Under the pieces are notes generated by a model. It saw only the letters and a list, made by a program, of their open reading frames with translations. It made no database searches and had not been told where the DNA came from. This document shows positions 52,983 to 63,031 of a DNA stretch of 64,000 nt, one piece after another. Source of the DNA: Lachnospiraceae bacterium (GTDB lineage Bacteria; Bacillota; Clostridia; Lachnospirales; Lachnospiraceae); contig JAFXGP010000060.1 of assembly GCA_017521195.1 (NCBI GenBank), positions 29,117 to 93,116 on the forward strand, given 5' to 3'. Numbering within the stretch: position 1 is the stretch's first letter; each line of letters starts with the position of its first letter. A program made the position numbers and the translations under genes.

Positions 52983-54053
52983 ATGTTGAATATAAGATAT
53001 GAAAAGACAACAAATCCAAAACCTATTCCGGGACCGGAAAATCCATTGACATTTGGAACTATTTTTACAGATCATATGTTTGTTATGGATTACAGTGATG
53101 ACAAAGGCTGGTATGATCCAAGAATTGTACCTTATGCACCGATTTCATTATATCCTTCAGCAATGGTATTCCATTACGGACAGGAAATGTTTGAAGGATT
53201 AAAAGCATACAAAGCTGAAGACGGAAGAACTTTATTGTTCCGTCCTGATAAAAATATTGAACGTGCAAACAATACTAATGCAAGAATTTGTATTCCTCAG
53301 ATTCCGGCAGAAGATTTTCTGCAGGCAATCAAAGCAATTGTAAAGACAGATGAAGCATGGATTCCGACAAAACCGGGAACATCCCTTTACATTCGTCCGT
53401 TTATTATTGCAACAGATCCATTCCTTGGGGTAAGACCATCCCATACATATCAGTTTATTATCATTCTCTCACCGGTAGGTGCTTATTATCCGGAAGGGCT
53501 GAATCCGGTAAAAATCTGGATTGAAGATGAATATGTAAGAGCCGTACGAGGTGGTTTGGGAGAAGCGAAAGCGGGGGCAAATTATGTCGCCAGCTTAAAA
53601 GCACAGGTGAAAGCTCATGATGCAGGTTATTCCCAGGTACTATGGTTAGATGGTGTAGAAAGAAAATACATCGAAGAAGTAGGTGCTATGAATATTTTCT
53701 TCAAAATTAATGGTAAAGTAATTACACCTATGTTAAACGGTAGTATTTTGCCGGGAGTTACCAGAAGAAGCTGTATTGAACTTTGTAAAGAATGGGGATA
53801 TGAAGTAGAGGAAAGAAAAATATCTGCAGAAGAATTGTTCAATGCTGCGTTAGACGGAAGCCTGGAAGAAGTATGGGGAACCGGTACAGCAGCAGTAATT
53901 TCACCGGTAGGACACCTTCGTCAGGGAGACACTGATGTTGAAATCAATGGTGGCGGAATCGGTGAATTAAGCCAGAAATTATATGACACAATTACAGGAA
54001 TCCAGCTTGGTAAGATGGAAGGTCCACAGGGCTGGGTTGTAGAAGTAGAATAA
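52983..54053 (+). CDS. ilvE: Branched-chain amino acid aminotransferase
   Basis: This PLP enzyme exchanges the amino group between glutamate and leucine, isoleucine or valine. The 356-residue class IV aminotransferase is of the longer BCAT form: YGQEMFEGLKAYK, RPDKNIERANNTN, PLP Lys196 in GEAKAGANY, EEVGAMNIFF and LPGVTRRS. ATG at 52983 has AGGAG 9 bases upstream. It is monocistronic with a clear terminator, and its promoter overlaps a large dyad. Confidence 0.95.
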   Translation: MLNIRYEKTTNPKPIPGPENPLTFGTIFTDHMFVMDYSDDKGWYDPRIVPYAPISLYPSAMVFHYGQEMFEGLKAYKAEDGRTLLFRPDKNIERANNTNARICIPQIPAEDFLQAIKAIVKTDEAWIPTKPGTSLYIRPFIIATDPFLGVRPSHTYQFIIILSPVGAYYPEGLNPVKIWIEDEYVRAVRGGLGEAKAGANYVASLKAQVKAHDAGYSQVLWLDGVERKYIEEVGAMNIFFKINGKVITPMLNGSILPGVTRRSCIELCKEWGYEVEERKISAEELFNAALDGSLEEVWGTGTAAVISPVGHLRQGDTDVEINGGGIGELSQKLYDTITGIQLGKMEGPQGWVVEVE

Positions 54054-54066
54054 AAATAAGAAACAA

Positions 54067-54103
54067 GAGCGTGTTGCAGTTGTTAGCAACACGCTCATTT
54101 TAT
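54067..54103 (+). terminator. Terminator after ilvE
   Basis: A perfect 11-bp stem GAGCGTGTTGC / GCAACACGCTC with an 8-base loop and an ATTTTAT tail. Confidence 0.85.
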
Positions 54104-54199
54104 GTTCGAAGTTTTACAGTTTCAGAGGCTTAACAGATAGAGTGTAAACTCTGTAAGAAATGTTTTTTGAGATGATGTGAAAATAGAGAATGGTTCTTC

Positions 54200-54424
54200 C
54201 TAAACAATGGGATAAGGTCTCTTTAAGGTGGAAAGACCGCACAAATAATCTAAACTTACGTTATAATATCGTGCCAGTTTCAGGAGATGCCGCAAGGGCA
54301 TTTCATTAGCTCCACGTTCATAACGTGCGTACATGGTTTGGGAAGTACCTAAGAATTCTGCGATTTCCTGTTGGGTTTTGTCGGAATCCTCACGCAGATT
54401 TCTTATGATTGTAATATAGTTCAT
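54200..54424 (-). CDS. Small Xre-family helix-turn-helix regulator
   Basis: The 74-residue DNA-binding protein has the HTH_3 core IIRNLREDSDKTQQEIAEFL, then TSQTMYARYERGANEMP and LLKLARYYNVSLDYLCGL. ATG at 54424 is chosen because AAGAGG lies upstream and it begins at the domain. The frame stays open to 54658, where an in-frame ATG near 54613 also has TAGGAG upstream, so a longer form with a 63-residue unrecognised N-terminus is possible. It is preceded by a 16-bp inverted repeat. Target genes are unknown. Confidence 0.8.
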   Translation of the reverse strand: MNYITIIRNLREDSDKTQQEIAEFLGTSQTMYARYERGANEMPLRHLLKLARYYNVSLDYLCGLSTLKRPYPIV

Positions 54425-54666
54425 TTGTGCCTCTTGCAAATGGGGGAAATTCCTCTTCTGATAGTATTTTTTATAATAATTACATAATTGAATGGGAAAA
54501 TAGGTAGAAGTATTGTGTGAAACTACTGATTCAATAATTAGCATAAAAGTTGAATTGGGAAAATGAAAATTTGAAACAGGATTCACGCAGAAACCAAAAG
54601 AAATAGTATTCATAAAGGCAATACTCCTAACACCATGGATAAGTTTACCATAGTACAAATTTACAC

Positions 54667-54702
54667 TTGTTTATTTAGTAAATATCTTTACTAAATAAAC
54701 AA
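54667..54702. repeat. Perfect 16-bp inverted repeat, likely operator
   Basis: The arms 54667-54682 and 54687-54702 (TTGTTTATTTAGTAAA and its complement) are exact around TATC. It is AT-rich with no T-run terminator logic on either strand. It lies between the Xre gene and the SASP terminator, in the position of an autoregulatory operator. Confidence 0.7.
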
Positions 54703-54737
54703 TTTATATGGCAGAAGCGGAAACAGAGTAATAACAA

Positions 54738-54760
54738 AAAGGGCTGTCGAATGACAGCCC
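54738..54760 (-). terminator. Terminator of the SASP gene
   Basis: On the minus strand GGGCTGTC-ATTC-GACAGCCC is followed by five T. It lies 17 bases after the spore protein stop. Confidence 0.9.
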
Positions 54761-54776
54761 CGGCATCTTGGAAAAA

Positions 54777-54974
54777 CTATTTCATCTGTTCTTCCTGTCT
54801 TTTGATCATACGTCTAACCATTTCACCACCGATAGAACCTGCTTCACGGCTTGTAAGGTCTCCGTTGTAACCTTCTTTTAAGTTGATACCTAATTCGGAT
54901 GCTACTTCTGTTTTAAAACGATCCATAGCTGCTTTTGCTTCAGGTACTTCCATAGAATTTCTACTGTTATTCAT
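54777..54974 (-). CDS. Alpha/beta-type small acid-soluble spore protein
   Basis: The 65-residue SASP has the family sequence ELGINLKEGYNGDLTSREAG and GGEMVRRMIKRQ, and a GPR-type protease site resembling TEVASELG. SASPs coat and protect spore DNA and are degraded at germination. CGGAGG precedes the start. Expression is expected in the forespore. Its presence shows the organism can make spores. Confidence 0.95.
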   Translation of the reverse strand: MNNSRNSMEVPEAKAAMDRFKTEVASELGINLKEGYNGDLTSREAGSIGGEMVRRMIKRQEEQMK

Positions 54975-55138
54975 AATTTTTTACCTCCGTTTTTTTGCTT
55001 TTTGTAACTACATTTTTGTAATTACTTGTTTTTATCTTTTATTATTATTGAGATAAGCAAGTTTTATCGCTTATCCTGATATTATTTTGTGCAATAATTG
55101 TTTTATTATTATGGTAAAAAAATGAAAAAATTGTTTTT

Positions 55139-55167
55139 TTGACAAGAATGGTTTGTGTTTCTATAGA
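55139..55167 (+). promoter_or_regulatory. tig promoter, distal
   Basis: TTGACA (55139-55144), a 17-base spacer and TATAGA (55162-55167), upstream of trigger factor. Confidence 0.65.
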
Positions 55168-55214
55168 AAAGAGAGGATATAAACTAAAAAATACTGGAAA
55201 TATGGGAATGTATG

Positions 55215-55223
55215 TGTTATAAT
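55215..55223 (+). promoter_or_regulatory. tig promoter, proximal extended -10
   Basis: TGTTATAAT forms an extended -10 about 75 bases before the tig start. No strong -35 is seen. Confidence 0.5.
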
Positions 55224-55297
55224 TGTCGCGATTGTTGGCAGATAATGCTTTGAAAAAAGAGGAAAAGCCAAAGAGCTTTATAGGAGGAAATAGATAA

Positions 55298-56623
55298 ATG
55301 AGCTTACAGGTAGAAAAATTAGAAAACAATATGGCAAAACTTACAATCGAAGTTAGTGCTGATGAATTAGAAAAAGCAATCGAAAAAGTTTTCCAGAAAC
55401 AGAAAAAGAACATCAGTGTTCCTGGATTCCGTAAGGGTAAAGTGCCACGCCAGATGGTAGAAAAAATGTACGGAAAAGAAGTATTTTATGAAGATGCTGC
55501 AAATGAATTAATTCCGGCAGCTTACGAAAAAGCATATGATGAATGTGAAGAAGAAATCGTTTCTTCTCCAAAGATTGCAATCGTTCAGTTAGAAGCAGGC
55601 AAACCATTCATCTTTACAGCTGAGGTTGCTTTAAAACCGGAAGTTGAATTAGGTGCATACAAAGGTGTTAAAGTTGACAAAGTAGAAGTAACTGTAACAG
55701 ATGAAGAAGTTGATGCAGAAGTTGAAAAAGAAAGAGAACGTAATGCGAGAAGTATATCTGTAACAGACAGAGCAGTGAAAGATGGCGATCAGACAGTAAT
55801 CGATTTTGAAGGATTCAAAGACGGCGTTGCTTTCGAAGGCGGTAAAGGTGAAAACTATCCGTTAACTATCGGTTCCGGTCAGTTCATTCCTGGATTCGAA
55901 GATCAGTTAATCGGTAAAAATATCGGTGAAGAAGTAGAAGTTAATGTTACTTTCCCTGAAGGATATCAGGCAGAAGAATTAGCAGGACAGCCGGCAGTAT
56001 TCAAAGTTGTTGTAAAAGAAATCAAAGAAAAACAGCTTCCTGAATTAGATGATGAATTCGCAGCAGAAGTTTCTGAATTCGACACATTAGATGAATACAA
56101 AGCTGATGTAAAAGCTAACTTAATCGCAAAAAGAGAAAAAGACGTTAAAAATGCAAAAGAAGATGCAGTAATTCAGGCTATCATTGATGATGCTAAAATG
56201 GACATTCCGGAAGCAATGATTGAAACACAGCAAAGACAGATGGTAGATGATTTTGCTCAGAGATTGCAGTCTCAGGGATTATCTATGGAACAGTACTTCC
56301 AGTTCACAGGTCTTACAACAGCTAAGATGATGGAACAGGTAAAACCTAATGCTGAAAACAAAATCAAATCCCGTTTAGTATTAGAAGCAGTTGTAAAAGC
56401 TGAAAACTTAGTTGCTACAGAAGAAGACTTTGATGCAGAAGTTGCTAAGATGGCAGAAGCTTACCAGATGGAAGCTGACAAAGTAAAAGAAATGCTTGGT
56501 GAAGCAGGAAAAACTCAGATCATGGAAGATTTAGCAGTAGCTAAAGCTGTAGAATTTGTAGTTGATAATGCAAAAGAAGTAAAACCACGTGCTAAAAAAG
56601 CAAAAGCAGCAGATGCTGAATAA
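55298..56623 (+). CDS. tig: Trigger factor
   Basis: This ribosome-bound chaperone and prolyl isomerase has an N-terminal ribosome-binding domain with signature PGFRKGKVPRQMVEK (residues 46-60). The FKBP-type domain has DQTVIDFEGFKDGVAFEGG and GSGQFIPGFEDQLIG, and a helical C-terminal arm domain follows. The 441-residue length is typical and the tail is Lys/Ala-rich. AGGAGG precedes the start. It heads the conserved tig-clpP-clpX-lon-engB run, with terminators between some members. Confidence 0.96.
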   Translation: MSLQVEKLENNMAKLTIEVSADELEKAIEKVFQKQKKNISVPGFRKGKVPRQMVEKMYGKEVFYEDAANELIPAAYEKAYDECEEEIVSSPKIAIVQLEAGKPFIFTAEVALKPEVELGAYKGVKVDKVEVTVTDEEVDAEVEKERERNARSISVTDRAVKDGDQTVIDFEGFKDGVAFEGGKGENYPLTIGSGQFIPGFEDQLIGKNIGEEVEVNVTFPEGYQAEELAGQPAVFKVVVKEIKEKQLPELDDEFAAEVSEFDTLDEYKADVKANLIAKREKDVKNAKEDAVIQAIIDDAKMDIPEAMIETQQRQMVDDFAQRLQSQGLSMEQYFQFTGLTTAKMMEQVKPNAENKIKSRLVLEAVVKAENLVATEEDFDAEVAKMAEAYQMEADKVKEMLGEAGKTQIMEDLAVAKAVEFVVDNAKEVKPRAKKAKAADAE

Positions 56624-56723
56624 TTTTTAAAAGTTTGCTAAGAAAAGCAACAAAAACATTAAAAGAATCTAAAATTTCTTTTAAATAAGTTGCAATCTTC
56701 AAAAGATAAGACTACAGTGTAGT

Positions 56724-56755
56724 AAGGGGTTACCCGTGTGGTAGCCCCTTTTATA
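56724..56755 (+). terminator. Terminator after tig
   Basis: An 11-bp stem with one G-T pair (56724-56734 with 56740-56750) and a T-rich tail, separating tig from clpP. Confidence 0.85.
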
Positions 56756-56816
56756 TCAATATTTTTGTTTAAGGAAACCATAATGCAATTATTAAGGTTT
56801 TAAAAAGGAGATTAAA

Positions 56817-57416
56817 ATGAGTTTAGTACCTTATGTCGTTGAACAGACAAGTAGGGGAGAACGTTCCTACGATATTTTTTCAAGACTTTTAAAAGAAAGA
56901 ATTGTTTTCTTAGGTGAAGAAGTAAACGAAACAACAGCATCATTGGTTGTTGCACAGTTATTGTTTTTAGAAGCAGAAGATCCGGATAAAGATATCCATT
57001 TATATATTAACAGCCCGGGCGGTTCCGTAACTGCAGGCATGGCTATTTATGATACTATGAACTTCATTAAGTGTGACGTTTCTACTGTATGTATCGGTAT
57101 GGCAGCAAGTATGGGAGCATTTCTTTTGGCAGGTGGTGCCAAGGGTAAGAGATACGCACTTCCTAATGCAGAAATTATGATTCATCAGCCACTTGGCGGA
57201 GCTCAGGGGCAGGCAACAGAAATTGAAATTGCTGCAAAACATATTTTAAGAACAAAAGAAAAGTTAAATAGAATTTTAGCTGAAAATACAGGAAAAGATA
57301 TTGAAATTATTGCAGCTGATACAGAAAGAGATAACTGGAAGACAGCAGAAGAAGCAAAAGAATACGGTTTAATTGATGCTATTTTCACTTCTCACAGCGA
57401 TATCAGTGCAAAATAA
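56817..57416 (+). CDS. clpP: ATP-dependent Clp protease proteolytic subunit
   Basis: The 199-residue serine protease assembles as a double heptamer and works with ClpX. The catalytic residues are Ser98 in GMAASMGAF and His123 in [12 protein letters not shown], with an Asp near residue 172 in AADTERDNW. The hydrophobic-pocket and N-terminal loop regions look normal. AAGGAG precedes the start. Confidence 0.97.
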   Translation: MSLVPYVVEQTSRGERSYDIFSRLLKERIVFLGEEVNETTASLVVAQLLFLEAEDPDKDIHLYINSPGGSVTAGMAIYDTMNFIKCDVSTVCIGMAASMGAFLLAGGAKGKRYALPNAEIMIHQPLGGAQGQATEIEIAAKHILRTKEKLNRILAENTGKDIEIIAADTERDNWKTAEEAKEYGLIDAIFTSHSDISAK

Positions 57417-57474
57417 ATTTTGATAATAATAGTAAGAATAGATCATTTGGAAAATGATTTAGGATGGAGTTAAC

Positions 57475-58704
57475 ATGGCAAGAAATTCTGATATAAGATG
57501 TTCTTTTTGCAATAAAACTCAGGATCAGGTCCGCAAATTAATTGCAGGTCCTTCCGGAGTTTATATTTGTGATGAATGTGTAGACATTTGCGCGGATATT
57601 ATTGAAGAAGAATATGAAGATGAAGAAGAAATTATAGACAGTGATGATATTAATCTGTTAAAGCCTGCAGAAATCAAAGCTCATTTGGATGAATATGTAA
57701 TCGGACAGGAAGCAGCCAAAAAAGTTTTGGCAGTTTCTGTGTATAATCATTACAAAAGAATTACAGCAAAACAGGATGACGATGGAATTGAATTACAGAA
57801 AAGTAATATTATTATGATTGGACCAACAGGTTCCGGTAAAACTTATCTTGCCCAGACCTTGGCAAAGATTATTAATGTTCCTTTTGCCATTGCGGATGCT
57901 ACTACTTTAACAGAAGCGGGTTATGTAGGTGAAGATGTAGAAAATATCCTGCTTAAGCTTCTTCAGGCGGCAGATTATGATATTGCAAGAGCTGAAAGAG
58001 GTATCATCTATATTGATGAAATTGATAAAATTACAAAGAAAAGTGAGAATGTATCTATTACACGAGATGTTTCCGGTGAAGGTGTACAACAGGCATTGTT
58101 GAAAATTGTAGAAGGAACCGTTGCCAGTGTACCGCCTCAGGGAGGTCGTAAACATCCTCACCAGGAGTTAATTCAGGTTGATACATCCAATATTTTATTT
58201 ATTTGCGGTGGTGCGTTTGATGGCTTGGAAAAAATCATCGAAACAAGATTAGACCGTAAATCCATTGGCTTTAATACGGAAGTTGCTTCCAAAAACACTT
58301 TAGAAATTGGAGAACTGTTACGTCAGGTAACACCACAGGATTTAGTGAAATTCGGTTTAATTCCGGAATTTATCGGTCGAGTTCCCATTAATGTGGCTTT
58401 GGAAGGACTGGATAAAGACGCCTTGGTTCGTATTTTAAAAGAACCTAAAAATGCATTAATCAAACAGTATCGTAAGTTATTTGGTTATGATGGTGTTAAA
58501 TTAAGCTTTGAAGATGATGCAGTAGATGCTATTGCAGGAATGGCAGTGGAGAGAAAAACCGGCGCCAGAGGTCTTCGTTCTATTATGGAAAATGTTATGA
58601 TGGATGTTATGTATGAGATTCCTTCTGATGAGACCATCAAGGAATGTAAGATAACAAAAGAAGCGGTAGAAGGTATTAGTGAGCCCGTTGTAATCCGCTA
58701 TTAA
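57475..58704 (+). CDS. clpX: ATP-dependent unfoldase ClpX
   Basis: The 409-residue AAA+ protein has an N-terminal C4 zinc domain ([10 protein letters not shown], then CDECVDIC), Walker [16 protein letters not shown], Walker [11 protein letters not shown], a pore loop after [10 protein letters not shown], and the ClpP-docking IGF in SIGF. Arginine-finger and sensor regions are present. It lies 58 bases after clpP and is followed by a strong terminator. Confidence 0.97.
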   Translation: MARNSDIRCSFCNKTQDQVRKLIAGPSGVYICDECVDICADIIEEEYEDEEEIIDSDDINLLKPAEIKAHLDEYVIGQEAAKKVLAVSVYNHYKRITAKQDDDGIELQKSNIIMIGPTGSGKTYLAQTLAKIINVPFAIADATTLTEAGYVGEDVENILLKLLQAADYDIARAERGIIYIDEIDKITKKSENVSITRDVSGEGVQQALLKIVEGTVASVPPQGGRKHPHQELIQVDTSNILFICGGAFDGLEKIIETRLDRKSIGFNTEVASKNTLEIGELLRQVTPQDLVKFGLIPEFIGRVPINVALEGLDKDALVRILKEPKNALIKQYRKLFGYDGVKLSFEDDAVDAIAGMAVERKTGARGLRSIMENVMMDVMYEIPSDETIKECKITKEAVEGISEPVVIRY

Positions 58705-58723
58705 GAGAAGAGAAATGACTTGG

Positions 58724-58753
58724 AAAAGGGCTGCCATATGACAGCCCTTTTTA
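58724..58753 (+). terminator. Terminator after clpX
   Basis: A 10-bp stem AAAAGGGCTG / CAGCCCTTTT around an 8-base loop, with a T run. The lon start follows 20 bases later, so lon expression depends on read-through or its own promoter. Confidence 0.85.
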
Positions 58754-58771
58754 ATAGAAAAGGAAATAATT

Positions 58772-61129
58772 ATGGAAACAAAGGAAATAAATTTGTGGGA
58801 AGTAATGCCGGCGATTGCGCTTAGAGGCTTAACTATTTTCCCAAATATGATTATACATTTTGATGTCAGCAGAAAAAAGTCCATTATTGCGGTAGAGCAG
58901 GCAATGATGCAGGAACAGAAACTGTTTTTGGTAGCACAAAGAGACGTTTCTGTGGAAGAACCTACACAGGAAGATGTGTACGGTATAGGTACTATTGCAA
59001 CTGTAAAACAGGTAAGCAAGCTTCCCGGAGGTTTGGTTCGTGTTTTAGTAGAAGGTGTGAGCCGCGCTAAGTTAGAAGAATTAGAAGTGGTAGCTTTGGA
59101 AAATCCTGAGGATGAATTTTTACAAGCAAGCATAACCGGAATTGTGGAAGAGATAATCGAAGAACAGGAAGAAGAGGAACTTTCCGTAGAAGAAGAAGCG
59201 ATGCTTCGTCAAATCCGGGAAATGCTTGGAAAATACAGCATGCTGAATCCTAAAATTGCGAAAAGTCTTACCTCTCATATAGAAAGAGCAGATAGTCTGG
59301 CAGAATTGTTGGACCAGCTTGCTATTAATATGCCTCTTACATATGACAAGAAACAAAAGGTTCTTGAAAGTATCGAAGTAAAAGAACGTTACGAAGAAAT
59401 GATTAAGATTCTTGCCAAAGAAATTGAAATTGGTAAGCTTAAGAATAAATTGTCCGAAGTTGTAAAGGGAAAAGTGGAAGAGAACCAGAAAGAATTTTTA
59501 CTTCGTGAGCAGTTGAAGTTTATCCGTAAAGAACTGGGAGAAGATCAGGAAGGCAGTGATGCAGACCATTTTGAAGAGGCACTTTCCAAGTTAAAAGCTC
59601 CAAAAGAAGTAAAAGAAAAGATTCAAAAAGAGATTGCACGTTTTAAAAATCTTTCCTCTCACAGTTCCGAACATGCGGTGGAACGAGGGTATATTGAAAC
59701 CTTACTGGAATTACCTTGGGATAAAATGAGTAAGGATAATCTGGATATCGACGGAGCAGAAAAGAAACTGAACGATGATCACTATGGCTTGGAACAGGTA
59801 AAGGAGAGAATCTTGGAATTTTTAGCTGTTCGTGCTCTTTCTAAAAAAGGCAGCAGTTCTATTCTTTGTCTTGTGGGACCTCCGGGAACCGGAAAAACTT
59901 CCATTGCCAGAAGTGTAGCAGAGGCTTTAAATAAAAAATATGTACGTATTTGTCTTGGCGGTGTGAGAGATGAGGCGGAAATCCGCGGTCATAGGAGAAC
60001 CTATGTGGGAGCCATGCCGGGACGAATTGTAAATGGTATGAAACAGGCAGGAGTAAGAAATCCGCTGATTCTGTTAGATGAAATTGATAAAGTAAGTAAT
60101 GATTATAAAGGAGATACTTTCTCTGCTTTGTTGGAAGTGTTGGATAGTGAACAGAACAGTCACTTTAGAGATCATTATGTGGAAATACCGGTGGATTTAT
60201 CCGATGTATTCTTTATTGCAACAGCTAACTCCACTTCTACAATACCACGTCCGTTGCTGGACCGTATGGAAGTAATTGAAGTAACCAGTTATACAGCTAA
60301 CGAAAAATTCCATATAGCGAAAAAGCATCTGGTGAAAAAACAGTTAAAAGCAAATGGAATCAAAGAAAGCCAGTTGGTATTCAGTGATAATGCCTTAAAA
60401 GATATGATTCAGTTTTATACCAGGGAAGCCGGGGTACGTACCTTAGAGAGAACCATTGGTTCTGTGTGCAGAAAAGCTGCCAGAGAATTGCTAAAGGATA
60501 AAAACAAAAAAATCCGTGTATCGGGAAGCAACTTAAGCAAATATTTAGGAAAGAAAAAATATACCTTAGATACCATCAATGAAAAGGATGAAGTGGGAAT
60601 TGTACGGGGACTTGCTTGGACAAGTGTTGGTGGAGATACCTTGCAGATTGAAGTTAATAAGATGCCGGGAAAAGGTGACATTGAATTGACAGGTCAGTTA
60701 GGAGATGTAATGAAAGAATCTGCAAGAACAGCAGTCAGCTTTGTACGTTCCGTAAGTGAAGAATATAAAATACCGGAAAATTCCTTTAAGGAATATGATT
60801 TTCACATTCACATTCCGGAAGGAGCGGTACCAAAGGATGGTCCTTCCGCAGGAATTACCATGGCAACAGCCATTCTTTCAGCAGTAACGGAGAGAAAAGT
60901 AAGGGCAGATATCGCCATGACCGGTGAAGTTACTCTTCGTGGACGTGTACTTCCTATCGGGGGATTAAAAGAAAAAATTCTTGCGGCCAAAACAGCAGGT
61001 GTTAAAACAGTACTGGTTCCAAAAGAAAATGAAAAAGATGTGGAAGAAATTTCCAAAGAAATAAAATCCGGAGTGGAAATTATATTTGTGGAAAGAATGA
61101 GTGAAGTTATTCAACAGGCATTTGTGTAA
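58772..61129 (+). CDS. lon: ATP-dependent protease Lon
   Basis: The 785-residue AAA+ protease has a LON N-domain ([16 protein letters not shown]), Walker [16 protein letters not shown] and Walker [10 protein letters not shown]. The C-terminal serine-lysine protease domain has Ser692 in [11 protein letters not shown] and the lysine in [12 protein letters not shown]. It degrades damaged and regulatory proteins. AAAGGA precedes the start. The length is normal for LonA. Confidence 0.97.
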   Translation: METKEINLWEVMPAIALRGLTIFPNMIIHFDVSRKKSIIAVEQAMMQEQKLFLVAQRDVSVEEPTQEDVYGIGTIATVKQVSKLPGGLVRVLVEGVSRAKLEELEVVALENPEDEFLQASITGIVEEIIEEQEEEELSVEEEAMLRQIREMLGKYSMLNPKIAKSLTSHIERADSLAELLDQLAINMPLTYDKKQKVLESIEVKERYEEMIKILAKEIEIGKLKNKLSEVVKGKVEENQKEFLLREQLKFIRKELGEDQEGSDADHFEEALSKLKAPKEVKEKIQKEIARFKNLSSHSSEHAVERGYIETLLELPWDKMSKDNLDIDGAEKKLNDDHYGLEQVKERILEFLAVRALSKKGSSSILCLVGPPGTGKTSIARSVAEALNKKYVRICLGGVRDEAEIRGHRRTYVGAMPGRIVNGMKQAGVRNPLILLDEIDKVSNDYKGDTFSALLEVLDSEQNSHFRDHYVEIPVDLSDVFFIATANSTSTIPRPLLDRMEVIEVTSYTANEKFHIAKKHLVKKQLKANGIKESQLVFSDNALKDMIQFYTREAGVRTLERTIGSVCRKAARELLKDKNKKIRVSGSNLSKYLGKKKYTLDTINEKDEVGIVRGLAWTSVGGDTLQIEVNKMPGKGDIELTGQLGDVMKESARTAVSFVRSVSEEYKIPENSFKEYDFHIHIPEGAVPKDGPSAGITMATAILSAVTERKVRADIAMTGEVTLRGRVLPIGGLKEKILAAKTAGVKTVLVPKENEKDVEEISKEIKSGVEIIFVERMSEVIQQAFV

Positions 61130-61135
61130 GTTGAG

Positions 61136-61166
61136 GCAATGTATGTTTCACAGAGACATACATTGC
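61136..61166 (+). promoter_or_regulatory. Hairpin between lon and engB
   Basis: GCAATGTATGT and ACATACATTGC (61136-61146, 61156-61166) form an 11-bp stem with a 9-base loop and no T run. It may be an mRNA stability or processing element rather than a terminator. Confidence 0.5.
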
Positions 61167-61189
61167 ACGTATATAAGGAAGGAAAAAAT

Positions 61190-61807
61190 ATGGTAATTAA
61201 AAATGTAAGCCTGGAAACCGTTTGCGGTATAACCAGTGTGTTGCCGGAAAATGAACATATAGAAATAGCATTTGCAGGGAAAAGTAATGTAGGAAAATCC
61301 TCTCTGATTAATGCCTTGATGAATCGTAAATCATTGGCAAGAACCAGTGCCCAGCCGGGGAAAACCCAGACTATTAATTTTTACAATATTAATGATGAAA
61401 TGTATTTTGTAGATTTACCCGGATACGGATATGCTAAGGTTAGTGTGTCCGAAAAAGAAAAATGGGGGAAAATGATTGAAAAATACCTTCATAAATCTAA
61501 AAAACTCCGGTTGGTATTTTTGTTGGTTGACATCCGCCATGATCCCGGAGCTAATGACAAGCAGATGTATCAGTGGATTTTAAATCAGGGATACGAGCCT
61601 GTAATTATTGCGACAAAATTGGATAAAATAAATAGAAGTCAGATTCAGAAACATATTAAAATGTTAAAGACAGGACTTCAGGTGGTGCCCGGAACTATTG
61701 TAATTCCATTCTCTGCCCAGACAAAGCAGGGGAGAGAAGAAATTTATGATTTATTGGACTCTTATCTGGCAAGGGAACAGGAAGCAAATCCTGTAGATGA
61801 AGCTTAA
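61190..61807 (+). CDS. engB: Ribosome biogenesis GTPase EngB (YsxC)
   Basis: This GTPase is needed for 50S subunit assembly. The 205-residue product has G1 GKSNVGKSSLINAL, G2 region RTSAQPGKTQTINFY, G3 DLPGYGYAKV and G4 TKLDKI, and ends in an acidic tail. ATG at 61190 is preceded by AAGGAAGG; the open frame to the left crosses the hairpin and is not conserved. It lies in the usual place after lon. Confidence 0.95.
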   Translation: MVIKNVSLETVCGITSVLPENEHIEIAFAGKSNVGKSSLINALMNRKSLARTSAQPGKTQTINFYNINDEMYFVDLPGYGYAKVSVSEKEKWGKMIEKYLHKSKKLRLVFLLVDIRHDPGANDKQMYQWILNQGYEPVIIATKLDKINRSQIQKHIKMLKTGLQVVPGTIVIPFSAQTKQGREEIYDLLDSYLAREQEANPVDEA

Positions 61808-61861
61808 AAACAAAAGAGAACATCGCAGAGTTGAATAAAAGTAAATCAGGGAAGTGAAAAT

Positions 61862-63031
61862 ATGACAGGAATTCCGAGAAAATATGGGAAAGCATGCACA
61901 AATTTGATTTTGATTTTAGCAATTATTTTGTTTTGTGTATTCATTGCACCAAAAATAATTTTGCTGTTTATGCCCTTTATTATAGGAGGAATTCTGGCAT
62001 GGAGTGTAAGTCCTGTGGTTCACTTTTTGGAAAAGACAATGAAAATAGGAAGAAGAGCCGGTTCTGTGTTAGTGATTGTGTCAGTAATTGCGGGAATCGG
62101 TTTCTTGATTTATAGTATTGGAAATCGTTTACTGTTGGAAGTAATGGATTTTTTCCATATTATACCGAAATTGTGGGATGATATGGAAATTGAGTATGTG
62201 AGCTTTGTTAAAAAATTGTCCCCGGTGATTGATAATCTGCCGCCGGAAATAGTGGAAAAAGCCGGTGAATGGAGACAGAACATAGAGACGGATATTAGTA
62301 TTCTGATAGGAAGATTAAGTATGTCTACAGCAGATGCTGTGAAAAATTATGTGGGAAATGTTCCGAAAATTATAATTGCTGTTACCATGGGACTTTTGTC
62401 ATTTTATTTTTTTGTGGCGGAAAAAAATTATTTTTTAAATATTTTTAACAAGACATTTTCGGAAGGTTTCATAAAAAAATGTCTTGTTTTAAAAGAAACT
62501 ATTGTGGATGTAATGGCAGGATATTTAAAAGCCCAGTTTAAAATAGAAATTTGGGTATATTTGGTTATATGTGTGGGCTTGTTGGTGATAAAGGTACCAT
62601 ACTGGTATCTTGTTGCCGTACCTATTGCGTTTTTAGATATGTTGCCGGTATTCGGAACAGGTACGGTTTTAATTCCCTGGACAATATTTAAGTTGCTAAG
62701 TGGGAAATACTTGTATGCATTGGCATTAGTAATTATTTGGGGAGTCAGTCAGTTGGTCCGTCAACTGATTCAGCCCAAGGTAATAGGAAAATCTATGGGT
62801 ATGGATACGATTCCAACTTTAATACTTTTATATGTAGGTTATAAACTTGCAGGAGTTATTGGAATGATTGCCGCAGTGCCTATAGGAATATTGGTATTAG
62901 CAATGAATGAAGCGGATTTTTTTTATAATAGTAAAAACAGTATTAGGATTTTGTGGCGTGGATTTCAGGAATTCAGGAAATTTACCGATGAAGAATTAGA
63001 GGAAAGTAAAAAGAATGAAACGAAATTATAG
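61862..63031 (+). CDS. ytvI: AI-2E family membrane protein, YtvI-like
   Basis: The 389-residue protein has about eight membrane helices and the AI-2E family core: FMPFIIGGILAWSVSPVV near the start, VPYWYLVAVPIAFLDMLPVFG, LVRQLIQPKVIGKSMGM and IGMIAAVPIGIL. YtvI proteins of this family are sporulation-linked membrane proteins in Bacillus; other members export small molecules or ions. No ligand can be assigned. Its end overlaps the truA start by 17 bases. Confidence 0.8.
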   Translation: MTGIPRKYGKACTNLILILAIILFCVFIAPKIILLFMPFIIGGILAWSVSPVVHFLEKTMKIGRRAGSVLVIVSVIAGIGFLIYSIGNRLLLEVMDFFHIIPKLWDDMEIEYVSFVKKLSPVIDNLPPEIVEKAGEWRQNIETDISILIGRLSMSTADAVKNYVGNVPKIIIAVTMGLLSFYFFVAEKNYFLNIFNKTFSEGFIKKCLVLKETIVDVMAGYLKAQFKIEIWVYLVICVGLLVIKVPYWYLVAVPIAFLDMLPVFGTGTVLIPWTIFKLLSGKYLYALALVIIWGVSQLVRQLIQPKVIGKSMGMDTIPTLILLYVGYKLAGVIGMIAAVPIGILVLAMNEADFFYNSKNSIRILWRGFQEFRKFTDEELEESKKNETKL

